The position numbers and the translations under genes were made by a program. 64,000 bases of DNA from Brachyspira hampsonii 30446 (GTDB lineage Bacteria; Spirochaetota; Brachyspiria; Brachyspirales; Brachyspiraceae): positions 1,020,996 to 1,084,995 of the forward strand of contig NZ_JH994110.1 of NCBI RefSeq assembly GCF_000316195.1, in the 5' to 3' direction. The notes below the pieces were generated by a model. It saw nothing but the letters and a program-made list of their open reading frames with translations. It searched no databases and had not been told where the DNA came from. Positions 8,082 through 16,762 of this stretch are shown here, piece by piece. The first letter of the stretch is position 1, and each line of letters begins with the position of its first letter.

Positions 8082-8789
8082 ATGAGAAATATATATGTTG
8101 TATTTTCAAGAGAAATTCAATCTTTTTATGTATCGCCATTATATTATATATTAGGATTTATATATCTTGCTTTGACAGGATACTTTTTTACCATAGAAAT
8201 CTATTATAGCAGACTTGCTGTTATGGAAAACACCATGTATAATATTGGATTTTTTACAATATTATTCCTTTCTATTCTTTGTATGAAACTTATAGCTGAA
8301 GAAAGGGCTTCTGGAACTTTTGAACTTATAATGACAGCACCAATCACTTCATTACAATATGTTTTAGGAAAATATTTATCTGTATTGGTTGTATATGCTT
8401 CACTTCTGGTGATGACTTTTGTTTATCCTATACTTCTTATGATTTTTGGAAAGCCTGATATTGGAGTAATATTCAGCGGATATTTGGGATTATTCCTTTT
8501 AGGTACTGCTATACTTGGTCTTGGACTTATTGCAACAAGTATATCTAAAAGTCAGTTAGTAGCTGCTATATTAGGGGTATCTATGGGAATATTTGCATAC
8601 ATAATAAATTGGCTTAGTGAAATGTTTACAGGGGCTAGCAAGATATTGAATGCTATTTCTATAACAACATATTTTTCTGATTTTACTAAAGGCATGATAG
8701 ATATACAGAATGTTATATTCTTTCTTATTTGGGCTGTTGCATGTATATCAATATCTACTATGTTTGTAGAATCTTATAAGTGGCAGTAA
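8082..8789 (+). CDS. ABC-2 type permease (GldF-like)
   Basis: A 235-residue integral membrane protein with about six hydrophobic segments. It begins with the R-E-I-Q-S-F-Y-V-S-P-L-Y-Y motif and has the E-E-R-A-S-G-T-F-E-L-I-M-T-A-P block that marks ABC-2 permeases of the GldF/NosY class. It starts 25 bases after the ATPase gene with AAGAGG as ribosome site, so the two form an exporter. The conserved cytoplasmic loop (E-R-x-x-G-T-x-E) is the likely coupling site to the ATPase. Confidence 0.88.
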   Translation: MRNIYVVFSREIQSFYVSPLYYILGFIYLALTGYFFTIEIYYSRLAVMENTMYNIGFFTILFLSILCMKLIAEERASGTFELIMTAPITSLQYVLGKYLSVLVVYASLLVMTFVYPILLMIFGKPDIGVIFSGYLGLFLLGTAILGLGLIATSISKSQLVAAILGVSMGIFAYIINWLSEMFTGASKILNAISITTYFSDFTKGMIDIQNVIFFLIWAVACISISTMFVESYKWQ

Positions 8790-8814
8790 TCTTATCTAAG
8801 AGGGGTTTATTAAA

Positions 8815-9390
8815 ATGTCTGATATAGTTGAGTATGTGAAAAATAATGATATAGAAAATGTAAAAAAATGTTTGGAGTCTGATAATTCTTTAGCGGATGC
8901 AAGAGATGAAGAGTCTAGGTTCACATTGCTTATGATTTGTGCTAAGAAGGGATATTTTGATATAGCTAAACTTTTAGTAGAAGAAGGAGCTAATTTAAAT
9001 GCAAGAAGTAAAACAGGTATAACTGCTTTAATGTTTGCATGTGCTGAGAAACAAGTGAAAATAGCTGAGTATTTAATAGATTCTGGTGCTGATGTTAATT
9101 TGAGAGACAGACCATTATTTTCAGCTCTTCTTTATGCATCTCTGACAAAGGAGCATGATATAATAAAAGCATTAGTTGAGGCGGGTGCTGATGTTAATGC
9201 TAAGAATTTCAAACTTGTAACACCATTAATGTTTGCTGCTGGTATTAATGATATAGAAACAATGAAGTTATTAATAGAAAATGGGGCAGATATAGAGCAT
9301 AAAAATAGAGACGGTGAAAGAGCTTTAGAATTTGCTATTCGTAAAGAGCAGAAAGAAGCAGAAGAGTATTTAAAAACTGTTTCTAAATAA
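8815..9390 (+). CDS. cytoplasmic ankyrin repeat protein
   Basis: A 191-residue protein with no signal peptide or membrane segment. It is built almost wholly of ankyrin repeats from about residue 8 to 186, at least five units with the consensus T-x-L-M-x-A-x-x-x-x-x-x-I-A-x-L-L-V/I-E-x-G-A-x-x-N. AAGAGGGG lies before the ATG, 25 bases after the ABC permease gene, so it is probably co-transcribed with the exporter. It may bind or regulate the exporter or be a passenger, and the sequence does not say which. Its last 21 bases overlap the 3' end of the convergent gene at 9370-9798. Confidence 0.88.
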   Translation: MSDIVEYVKNNDIENVKKCLESDNSLADARDEESRFTLLMICAKKGYFDIAKLLVEEGANLNARSKTGITALMFACAEKQVKIAEYLIDSGADVNLRDRPLFSALLYASLTKEHDIIKALVEAGADVNAKNFKLVTPLMFAAGINDIETMKLLIENGADIEHKNRDGERALEFAIRKEQKEAEEYLKTVSK

Positions 9391-9798
9391 TTTTTTTACA
9401 ATATATTCATTTAAATGATTTTTAAATATACAAATACTAGAAATAATTATGCTTTCTAATATTAAAATAAAAGTAAATATTATATTTCCAAGATACACTT
9501 GATTATCTTTATCTATAAATGTATTTAAATTTGTTCCGTAAGTATTTATATTGTATAAAAGTCTAATAAAGAAATAAGCACTAATTAATATGTTAATAGA
9601 TACGAATGAAATAACATGAAGTTTGTCTAATAGTTTTTCGTCTATGTGAAGTAATTTAGTTAAAAAAACATTTATCATTTTTATAAAATAGTATAATAGA
9701 ATAAATAATAGTAAAATTATTAGGCTTTGGGCGATTAGCATTGGGCTAAACATTAATATTTCAAACATAGCGGTACTCATATTTTTATTGTACATCAT
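9370..9798 (-). CDS. small integral membrane protein, unknown
   Basis: A 142-residue hydrophobic protein with three likely membrane segments (about 12-42, 62-85 and 105-127). The loops are short and the C terminus is basic. No family was recognised. The start is uncertain: no ribosome site is evident before ATG 9798, and internal ATGs at 9780 and 9768 are possible. It converges on and overlaps the ankyrin gene by 21 bases, leaving no room for a terminator between them. Confidence 0.55.
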   Translation of the reverse strand: MMYNKNMSTAMFEILMFSPMLIAQSLIILLLFILLYYFIKMINVFLTKLLHIDEKLLDKLHVISFVSINILISAYFFIRLLYNINTYGTNLNTFIDKDNQVYLGNIIFTFILILESIIISSICIFKNHLNEYIVKKLFRNSF

Positions 9799-9884
9799 AT
9801 TTGTATTTTTTCAATTATAAAAATTTAACATAATTCTATATAATCAGTTTTATATATTTATAAATTTATTGCGGATATTATATT

Positions 9885-10661
9885 ATGCAAAAATATTTAA
9901 TTTTAATATTTATCATATTTAATGTTTTTTTATATCCAGAGTATATAATCAGTGCTGGTAAATATGATATAAATAGAGATGAAGATAAGATTTTTATATA
10001 TGCTGAGGCGAATAATTATGAAGGAGTAGAAAATTTATTATATAATGGAATTGATGTCAATATACTTGACATTGATAAAGTATCTCCTTTAATGATTGCT
10101 TCTTTTAACGGATTTAATGGTATAGTTGATTTACTTATAAAAAATAATGCTGATGTAAATATAGTCAATAATTGCGGATACAGTGCTATGATGGCAGCGG
10201 CTGCCGGAGGACATTATGATATTTTTAATGTGTTATTAGATAATGGTGCAAGTATTAATCAAGTAAATAATGACGGAAACAATGTATTGATAGAGGCTTG
10301 TTTTTCTGAAAATATGGATATAATTAAAAAAATATTAGAGCTTGACATTTGTATTAATCATCAGAATAATATGGGATATACTGCATTGATACAGGCGGTT
10401 ATAAATGATTATGAAGATGCTGTTAGTATTTTACTAGAGAATAACGCTGATATTGATATTATTAGTGATGATGGTAAAAGTGCATTGATGTTTGCCGTTA
10501 TTAGAGAAAATACTGATATAATTGATATTTTACTTAAATATAATCCTAATATTAATATTGAAGATAATGATTCAAATACAGCTTTAGATTATGCTTATGA
10601 TACAGGCAATGAAAAAATTATTAATATGATTAGAGAATATTACGAAAATAATAATATTTAA
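9885..10661 (+). CDS. secreted ankyrin repeat protein
   Basis: A 258-residue protein with a signal peptide (MQKYLILIFIIFNVFLYPEY, cleavage probably after S-A-G). It is followed by about seven ankyrin repeats covering residues 37-250 (S-P-L-M-I-A-S-F-N-G; A-M-M-A-A-A-A-G-G-H; T-A-L-I-Q-A-V; S-A-L-M-F-A-V; T-A-L-D-Y-A-Y). Many Asn and Asp residues suit a soluble periplasmic or surface protein. The ribosome site is weak. Exported ankyrin proteins may contact host or envelope proteins, but no function is shown. Confidence 0.83.
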   Translation: MQKYLILIFIIFNVFLYPEYIISAGKYDINRDEDKIFIYAEANNYEGVENLLYNGIDVNILDIDKVSPLMIASFNGFNGIVDLLIKNNADVNIVNNCGYSAMMAAAAGGHYDIFNVLLDNGASINQVNNDGNNVLIEACFSENMDIIKKILELDICINHQNNMGYTALIQAVINDYEDAVSILLENNADIDIISDDGKSALMFAVIRENTDIIDILLKYNPNINIEDNDSNTALDYAYDTGNEKIINMIREYYENNNI

Positions 10662-10701
10662 AAAATACGATCAAGTTATCATATTTATTTCTTTTTATGA
10701 A

Positions 10702-10743
10702 ATGCAATCCGATAAATATCTTAATTAATATCGGGATTTTTGC
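10702..10743 (+). terminator. hairpin, probable terminator, ending at the next start codon
   Basis: TGCAATCCGATA and TATCGGGATTTTTGCA form a near-perfect stem around an AT loop, with a T run in the 3' arm. It lies about 40 bases after the ankyrin gene and abuts the start codon at 10744. It could both end the upstream transcript and mask the start of the TPR gene. Confidence 0.6.
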
Positions 10744-12342
10744 ATGGAAATGGAAGAAGAGCATAATTTTATAAAAAATGAAGAAAATTATGAACCTGAA
10801 ATAGAAAAGTCTTCTTCAAATGTTGTTATGTTAACAATTTTGTTCCTTGTTTTATTAATCGCCGGAATATGCTTTTGGATATATAATTCAAATACATACA
10901 CTAAATTCTATTCATATAAAAGTAATATACAGACTAATACTCAGTTAAGTAATAAAAATGATATTCTAAATAGAAATAATATAAAGAAAAATTTAGATTA
11001 TTTACTAGAAATAAAATATAAAGAATATATCGCCCCTCATGTTAATAGTTTTAATTCAATTATAGATAAAAGCGGATTATTAAATGTAGATACTAGAACT
11101 ATAGCTATTATATTTGCAGGCACGGTATTTACTATTATTGCATCTATGTTTTTATTTAGAGGGAGTAATTCTGAAGCATTAGAAAGTGCTGATTCAGATG
11201 TTAGTTTTTTTAATAAAGATAACAATGATAATAATGAAGGTAAAAAAGATGAAAGTATTAATAAATTGGATACATCAGGAGTTGTTAATTCAATAGGTTT
11301 AGATAATGAGCAAAAAATTATTGATACAAATAATGATGGGGATAAATTAGTTTTGAAAAATGATTATTATAAATACAATAAGAAGGGAGATAATTTATTT
11401 TGGAATGTTATAAAGAAAAATAAGAATGATGAAAATTTAGATATAAATGAATTATCTCTTATGGCTTTAAGAGAGGTTGAAAATGGAAATGATGATAATG
11501 CCATAAATATATATACAAAAATATTGAGTTTTGATGATAACAATACGGCGGTATTAAAAAGCAGGGCATTGCTCTTTAATAAAAAATATGAAGAAACTTC
11601 TGAAGATAAATATTTTGATGCTGCTTTAAAAGATTATAATAAAATAATAGATATTAATAGTTTTAATGAATACAGCAGTACAGACACTTTGAAAGACAGA
11701 GCAGTTCTTTATACTAAAAAATATCATTATACATCTAATGAGAATTACTTTAATTTAGCTTTAAATGATTATAACAGGATAGTTAGTGATAATAATGATA
11801 AAGATGATTTAAGCACATTGCTTATATATTCAGATCTTTATAATGAAAAATATAAAAATACTCATGATAAAAAATATTTTCAAATGTCTTTAGATAATTA
11901 TAATAAGGCTCTTGCTATAGATAATAGTAATACTTCTATATATATAAACAGAGGCTGGCTCTATTTAACAGATTATAAAATTTGTAAAGATATAGAAAGT
12001 TTAGATAATGCTGAAAAAGATATAAAGCATGGACTTACTTTAGAAAAGGATAATTTTTATCTTTTGAATAATGGCGGTATAACATCCCTTTATAAATACA
12101 AATTAGAAAAACAGGTAAAAGATTTAAAAGAGTCTGAATATAGCTTTTTAAAATCTATTAAGAATAATAAATCAAATTCTGTTCTGGCTGAAAGTTATTA
12201 TTATTTGTCATTAGTTTATGATGAATACGCCAAACTTACTACCATTACAGCTGAAAAGATGAAGGAATACACTGAAAAAAGTAAGTATTATTTTGAAGAA
12301 TCAAGGAAATTAGGATATTCTCCTGAGCCGATATCTAAATAA
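10744..12342 (+). CDS. membrane TPR-repeat protein
   Basis: A 532-residue protein with two membrane segments (about 27-46 and 117-141) separated by a roughly 70-residue Asn/Lys-rich loop. There is an acidic N terminus and a long C-terminal region (about 235-525) of tetratricopeptide-like helical repeats (A-L-K-D-Y-N-K-I-I-D-I; Y-F-N-L-A-L-N-D-Y-N-R-I; Y-F-Q-M-S-L-D-N-Y-N-K-A-L-A-I-D). TPR regions are protein-binding scaffolds. There is no ribosome site before ATG 10744, since a hairpin occupies it. ATG 10750 (M-E-E-E-H) is an alternative start. The function is unrecognised. Confidence 0.82.
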   Translation: MEMEEEHNFIKNEENYEPEIEKSSSNVVMLTILFLVLLIAGICFWIYNSNTYTKFYSYKSNIQTNTQLSNKNDILNRNNIKKNLDYLLEIKYKEYIAPHVNSFNSIIDKSGLLNVDTRTIAIIFAGTVFTIIASMFLFRGSNSEALESADSDVSFFNKDNNDNNEGKKDESINKLDTSGVVNSIGLDNEQKIIDTNNDGDKLVLKNDYYKYNKKGDNLFWNVIKKNKNDENLDINELSLMALREVENGNDDNAINIYTKILSFDDNNTAVLKSRALLFNKKYEETSEDKYFDAALKDYNKIIDINSFNEYSSTDTLKDRAVLYTKKYHYTSNENYFNLALNDYNRIVSDNNDKDDLSTLLIYSDLYNEKYKNTHDKKYFQMSLDNYNKALAIDNSNTSIYINRGWLYLTDYKICKDIESLDNAEKDIKHGLTLEKDNFYLLNNGGITSLYKYKLEKQVKDLKESEYSFLKSIKNNKSNSVLAESYYYLSLVYDEYAKLTTITAEKMKEYTEKSKYYFEESRKLGYSPEPISK

Positions 12343-12389
12343 GTTCAAATTTTATCATATTTTCTAAAGAACCTTATTCTACATATTTA

Positions 12390-12641
12390 ATGACTTTTAC
12401 ATTGATGCTGGTTTATTTAGAGGTTAGGATAAATATTATTAATAATTATAATAATACAAAAGATATAGTAAATTTCCTTATGTTTGATTATGCCACTATA
12501 GTACAGAGTATTCCTAATACTTGGATAAATAATAAATTCTGCAGTCATGTTGATAAACAATTAAATATTATTTTTGCTCATTATGCACAGTACGGAACTT
12601 TAAAATCTATAGATTTTGAATATTGGAATTTAGAAGATTAA
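12390..12641 (+). CDS. hypothetical protein, possibly a gene remnant
   Basis: An 83-codon open frame. No ribosome site precedes the ATG. A GAGGTTAGGA sequence occurs inside the frame, at about 12418-12428, without a standard start after it. The C-terminal half (D-Y-A-T-I-V-Q-S-I-P-N-T-W-I) looks like real protein. It overlaps the convergent hydrolase gene by four bases. It may be the 3' end of a decayed gene. No family was recognised. Confidence 0.35.
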   Translation: MTFTLMLVYLEVRINIINNYNNTKDIVNFLMFDYATIVQSIPNTWINNKFCSHVDKQLNIIFAHYAQYGTLKSIDFEYWNLED

Positions 12642-13582
12642 TGTCCGCTTACCCTGCTGCATATACCTTCTACTATAGTGTTATAATCTTTTGTATTTTC
12701 TATATTAAGAAGATGTCCTGAATTTTCAGCTACAAATAAATCTTTATCAGGAGCTGTTATAGTTTTATAGTATTCTTTTACAATAACAGTAGGTACCTGC
12801 CAATCATTAGCACCGCATATAAAAAATATAGGTATACTGAAGTTTGTAAATTTACTTGTGTCATAATCAATTATATAATATATAAGATTTTTATTTAATA
12901 TTAATGAATTATGATTAAACATATCTTTAAATGAGTATATAGGACTTTGTTTAATTATTTTATTTAATTTATCATTGCCTTCATAATACCCGGCTAATTT
13001 ATATTTTACTTGTATTTCTCTAAAATTTTTAAATATTTCAAATACATTATTTTTATTTATAATATAGGGATAATTTTTTAATTTTTCTATTTTTTTTATA
13101 TATTTCTGATTACCGCTTTTTTGCACAATATTATAACAATAATCAAATCCGGTTTTCTCTCCTATTTGAAAATTTACAACTTGCCCCATACCAATATAGG
13201 CAGAAACTAAATTAGGAAATTTTTTTATAAATTCAATTCCCAAAACACTTCCCCAAGAATGCCCAAGCAAAATAATATATTTAGAATTATATCTTAATTT
13301 AATATAATTAATTGTTTCTTTCAAATCTATAAGCAGTTTTTCTATAGTGATATCTTTATCTTTTGATTTATTTCTTGCCTGAGTTTTTCCTGTTCCCCTT
13401 TGATCATAGTACACTAAATTATAGTTTTGAGTTTTTGAATGCATTTTATATAAAAAATATGCTTCGCTTTCTCCTGGTCCTCCATGCAGAAACAATAAAG
13501 TAGTATCTGATTTTTTTGGGTAATGTATAAAATATTGTTCTATACCATTTATATTTACATATTCTTCAAAAAATATATCCAT
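12638..13582 (-). CDS. alpha/beta hydrolase, proline iminopeptidase-like (peptidase S33)
   Basis: A 314-residue alpha/beta hydrolase. The oxyanion-hole motif H-G-G-P-G is at 33-37 and D-Q-R-G-T-G-K-T at 60-67. The nucleophile elbow is G-H-S-W-G-S (Ser109). The likely acid and base are Asp260 (G-A-N-D-W-Q-V-P) and His290 (N-S-G-H-L). HGGPG and DQRGxGxS are hallmarks of S33 proline iminopeptidases, which remove N-terminal proline from peptides. Other esters or amides are possible substrates. There is no signal peptide, so it is cytoplasmic. It stands alone on the minus strand. Confidence 0.85.
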   Translation of the reverse strand: MDIFFEEYVNINGIEQYFIHYPKKSDTTLLFLHGGPGESEAYFLYKMHSKTQNYNLVYYDQRGTGKTQARNKSKDKDITIEKLLIDLKETINYIKLRYNSKYIILLGHSWGSVLGIEFIKKFPNLVSAYIGMGQVVNFQIGEKTGFDYCYNIVQKSGNQKYIKKIEKLKNYPYIINKNNVFEIFKNFREIQVKYKLAGYYEGNDKLNKIIKQSPIYSFKDMFNHNSLILNKNLIYYIIDYDTSKFTNFSIPIFFICGANDWQVPTVIVKEYYKTITAPDKDLFVAENSGHLLNIENTKDYNTIVEGICSRVSGH

Positions 13583-13656
13583 AATTCATTATTATATAGA
13601 ATAATAGTTATTATTACAATGATAAAAATAACTAATTAATTTTATAATAATACCGT

Positions 13657-13685
13657 TTGATTAATATGACAATATGTGTTATTAT
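13657..13685 (+). promoter_or_regulatory. putative promoter of outer-membrane protein operon
   Basis: TTGATT, a 17-base spacer and TATTAT lie about 30 bases upstream of the first barrel gene at 13718. AAGGG follows as ribosome site. Confidence 0.5.
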
Positions 13686-13717
13686 AAAAGTATAGAATAT
13701 AAAAATTAAGGGTTACA

Positions 13718-14500
13718 ATGAAATTATGTAAAATATTAGCGGTATTATTTGTTCTTTCTTATTCGGTATTCGCTAAAAGCGGTTTAGAGCTTGGAGTTTT
13801 TGTTCCTTTAGGTTTTAATGTTGGTATTCATTATTATGACAAAGCTCCATCAAGTTTAAATAATCAGCAGGCAACTACATACAATACTTATGTTACAAAT
13901 AATACAAGGACTTCTCATATTGGGTTTGATGCGGGTGCTTTATTTCAGGCAGGCTATAGATTAGAATTAAATGAAGAAATTAGTTTTAGTTTTATGGGAG
14001 AGCTTGGATACAGCAGAGATACTTTTAATTACAGATTAAAAGACAGTAAAACAGATGTTCCGGCACTTAAACAGCAGAATTATCGTTACTATACTTTTGA
14101 CAGCCTTGTTATTGGTATTTTACCAAAAATTAATTATAAAAGATTTTCTTTTGGTGTAGGTGTAGGAATGAAAATATTTTTATCCGGCACAATCAATAAT
14201 TCAGGATATAATCAGACATTAGGCTATACAGCTGAAACTATAAAAATGATAGATATGAAAAATTACAAAGACTATTTTACTTCAAATATAATAGCATATT
14301 TAAAATTAACTTTAGATTATTCAGTATATACATCTAAGAAATTTGATATAGTTTTAGGAGCATATATTGATTATGACTTTGCTTTAAGATATCAGATAAA
14401 AGGTTCAAAAATTAATAATCAAATTGATACTCCTATAGAAAATATATCAAGTGTAGATTTAGGTATACAAGTAGGCGTTAAAATAAGACCTATGAATTAA
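13718..14500 (+). CDS. outer-membrane beta-barrel family protein
   Basis: A 260-residue protein with a signal peptide ending in V-F-A. The mature protein begins K-S-G-L-E-L-G-V-F-V-P-L-G and ends D-L-G-I-Q-V-G-V-K-I-R-P. In between, alternating hydrophobic/polar strands with Gly and aromatic residues suit an eight- to ten-stranded outer-membrane barrel. It shares N- and C-terminal signatures with 14536-15306 and 20276-20995, so the three are paralogs. It is the first gene of a three-gene operon that ends with a metzincin-like lipoprotein. It is probably an abundant surface protein or small porin. No substrate can be inferred. Confidence 0.78.
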   Translation: MKLCKILAVLFVLSYSVFAKSGLELGVFVPLGFNVGIHYYDKAPSSLNNQQATTYNTYVTNNTRTSHIGFDAGALFQAGYRLELNEEISFSFMGELGYSRDTFNYRLKDSKTDVPALKQQNYRYYTFDSLVIGILPKINYKRFSFGVGVGMKIFLSGTINNSGYNQTLGYTAETIKMIDMKNYKDYFTSNIIAYLKLTLDYSVYTSKKFDIVLGAYIDYDFALRYQIKGSKINNQIDTPIENISSVDLGIQVGVKIRPMN

Positions 14501-14535
14501 TATTAAGTATGTAAAAAAATTATAAAGAGAAAATT

Positions 14536-15306
14536 ATGAAAAAAGTATTGAATATATTTATAATAATGTTTTTAAGCTGCCTTACTGTTTTTGCTAAAAG
14601 CGGTATAGAATTAGGAATATTTGTTCCATTGGGTTTAAGTATTGGAATAAATCAGTATAGTTTAACGAATAAAAATCCAACATCACAGCAGAAAACTCAA
14701 TTTGAATCAGCTGTAAAACAGGTGAATAGAAAATCATCAGCTGGATTCGATGCAGGTTTTTTATTTCATATAGGATACAGGTTTGATATAAATAAAGATT
14801 TTAGTATAAGTCTTCTAGGTGAATTAGGATATAATCATGATGAGTTTTCATTTTATAGCATAAGCGGAGATAAAAAAAATGAAAATAGTTATGTTTATAT
14901 GTTTGAGAGTATGTCTTTTGGAATATACCCTAAATTTAATTGGAAGAAATTTTCCTTCGGAGTGAATGTAGGAATTAAGGTTCCTTTATATGCCAGAGCT
15001 ATGTCATCTTATATAAATTATGATGCTAAGAATATTGATAGAAATATAGAAAATTATAATGCATTTCAGATAAAGGATTTATTTGATGTGCCTATAATAC
15101 CATATCTTAGAGTTTCTGTAGATTATGAAGTTTATACTGATAAAAAATTCGCATTAGTATTGGGCGGTTATATAGGAGGAGATTTTGGTATGTCTTTTAA
15201 AAATACGATATTAAATAATCAGAGCATAGCTAAAATAACAAAACAAACTATATCTAGTTTTGACATAGGTTTTCAAGTTGGCATAAGAATACTGCCGAAT
15301 AATTAA
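14536..15306 (+). CDS. outer-membrane beta-barrel family protein, paralog
   Basis: A 256-residue paralog of the preceding gene, 35 bases downstream. The signal peptide ends in V-F-A, the mature protein starts K-S-G-I-E-L-G-I-F-V-P-L-G-L-S-I-G-I and ends D-I-G-F-Q-V-G-I-R-I-L-P-N-N. The central loops differ strongly from 13718-14500 (for example an N-P-T-S-Q-Q-K-T segment against N-N-Q-Q-A-T-T-Y). That is the pattern expected if surface loops diverge while the barrel framework is kept. AAAGAG precedes the ATG. It is probably co-transcribed with both neighbours. Confidence 0.78.
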   Translation: MKKVLNIFIIMFLSCLTVFAKSGIELGIFVPLGLSIGINQYSLTNKNPTSQQKTQFESAVKQVNRKSSAGFDAGFLFHIGYRFDINKDFSISLLGELGYNHDEFSFYSISGDKKNENSYVYMFESMSFGIYPKFNWKKFSFGVNVGIKVPLYARAMSSYINYDAKNIDRNIENYNAFQIKDLFDVPIIPYLRVSVDYEVYTDKKFALVLGGYIGGDFGMSFKNTILNNQSIAKITKQTISSFDIGFQVGIRILPNN

Positions 15307-15323
15307 TTTATAAGGAGAAAAAT

Positions 15324-16169
15324 ATGGTAAAAAAATTATTTGTATTTAGTTTGTTGCTGCTTACTGTATTAGGATGTAATAATAATGTATTAAAGCCTGA
15401 TGATTTTAGTAAAGAAAGTATTGATGCAAAATATCCATATTGGCAGGTTGGTATAGAAAGTTTTGAGATAGCCAGCGAATTAACAAAATATACAACTATC
15501 ACAGTAGATGAAAAAAAATATATGTTAATATGTATGGCACTTATCAGATTGGCAGTTAATACTGAGGAGTTTGTAAGCGGTATAAAGGCTGCAGATGCTG
15601 AATTGGGTTCTTCTGTAAATGACAGTTATGACGGACAAGTACTTAAAGTAGGAGATAAATATGATGCTCAAAAAGTTATAGATACTGTTCGTTCTCTTAA
15701 ATATGATTTTGTATATAGAAAAATGAATACAGCAGCTGGGGTTGGTACAGGTGAAATGGGAAAATCAAGATATCTTCGTCATGGTCTTCAGCCTGAAAAT
15801 GAAATACCTACAGGCGGATGGGTAGGATTCAGCAGCGGTAATTGGGGCAGTATAGACTCTACTTTATTTGGAGACTATTCTACTTATATGGAGAGTCAGG
15901 CATACGCAAATTTAGCGGGTTTAATGTTTCATGAACATATGCATAATATAGGTTTCCACCATGTGGGTCAATATGCAGTTCCTTATACTCTTCAGGGCGT
16001 AGTAACTGATATTTTAAATAAAATATTATGGAAAGATGCAATATATGGTACTAATCCAAGTTTAAAAGAGAAATATAAAGATCAGGTTAATGAACTTATA
16101 GCTTATTATCTTACAGAATATAAACATTTATTGAATGAAGATACTGTTTTTGATCCTAGTCAAAAATAA
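15324..16169 (+). CDS. lipoprotein with metzincin-type zinc-binding motif
   Basis: A 281-residue protein. A lipobox (T-V-L-G-C, Cys18) predicts lipid anchoring after signal peptidase II cleavage. Residues 203-213 (H-E-H-M-H-N-I-G-F-H-H) fit the full HExxHxxGxxH zinc signature of metzincin proteases, with ligands His203, His207 and His213 and base Glu204. The methionine of the usual Met-turn is not evident in the following sequence (Y-A-V-P-Y), which is odd. TAAGGAG lies before the ATG, 17 bases after the second barrel gene, so it is one operon. A surface protease is the best guess, and the family is unrecognised. Confidence 0.78.
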   Translation: MVKKLFVFSLLLLTVLGCNNNVLKPDDFSKESIDAKYPYWQVGIESFEIASELTKYTTITVDEKKYMLICMALIRLAVNTEEFVSGIKAADAELGSSVNDSYDGQVLKVGDKYDAQKVIDTVRSLKYDFVYRKMNTAAGVGTGEMGKSRYLRHGLQPENEIPTGGWVGFSSGNWGSIDSTLFGDYSTYMESQAYANLAGLMFHEHMHNIGFHHVGQYAVPYTLQGVVTDILNKILWKDAIYGTNPSLKEKYKDQVNELIAYYLTEYKHLLNEDTVFDPSQK

Positions 16170-16198
16170 TAAAGTTAATTAATTATAATTTAAAAATA

Positions 16199-16240
16199 TA
16201 AAAGGCTTTGATAATTATTTTTATTATTGAAGTCTTTTTT
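16199..16240. terminator. bidirectional terminator
   Basis: AAAAGGCTTTGATAA and TTATTGAAGTCTTTTT form a stem between convergent genes. The stop codon of the minus-strand transporter gene (16224-16226) lies in the 3' arm. Confidence 0.6.
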
Positions 16241-16754
16241 TATAATCATCATTGCATAATATCATAGTGATAATACCAACTATACTTCCTGTAATAAGTG
16301 ATAATATAAATACAGGTATTATTAAAAATCTTATATCCGGCAATTTAAATAAATATTTAGATAGAATAGCCTGAGATAAATTACTTATTAAAGCACCAGC
16401 TAAACTTACTCCAAATATAGAAAATATATTTTTAAAATAACTCATTAATTTCATTACTATGATTGATGTTATACCTCCGCATAATCCTAAATAAAAAGGA
16501 GGCGTTAATATATAAGCAAAAGCCAAAGCAACAGAAACATTTTTTATAAATATAAGAAGTATAAGTTCTCTGAAAGTAAATACATCTACAACCATTAATA
16601 CAATAACAAAAGAAAATCCTATTCTGAAATATGGTATAGGTCTTGGAAACATATTTTCAACAGCGGCAATAAATGATGATAAAAAAGCAAAAAATATTAT
16701 ATCATATATTCTTCTTTTTCCTGTATGAGATTTTATATTTTCTAAAAATAACAT
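16224..16754 (-). CDS. Gx-type transporter family protein (HepS component I-like)
   Basis: A 176-residue membrane protein with five or six hydrophobic helices and the family features V-E-N-M-F-P-R-P-I-P-Y-F-R-I-G near the N terminus and L-G-L-C-G-G-I-T-S mid-protein. This family was once annotated as heptaprenyl diphosphate synthase component I. It is now thought to be an ECF-like substrate-binding membrane protein. It is commonly next to a NusG domain II protein, as here (8 bases away), and sometimes near redox or FMN-transfer genes. It is the last gene of the cdaA operon. The substrate is unknown. Confidence 0.82.
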   Translation of the reverse strand: MLFLENIKSHTGKRRIYDIIFFAFLSSFIAAVENMFPRPIPYFRIGFSFVIVLMVVDVFTFRELILLIFIKNVSVALAFAYILTPPFYLGLCGGITSIIVMKLMSYFKNIFSIFGVSLAGALISNLSQAILSKYLFKLPDIRFLIIPVFILSLITGSIVGIITMILCNDDYKKRLQ

Positions 16755-16762
16755 AAATATTC

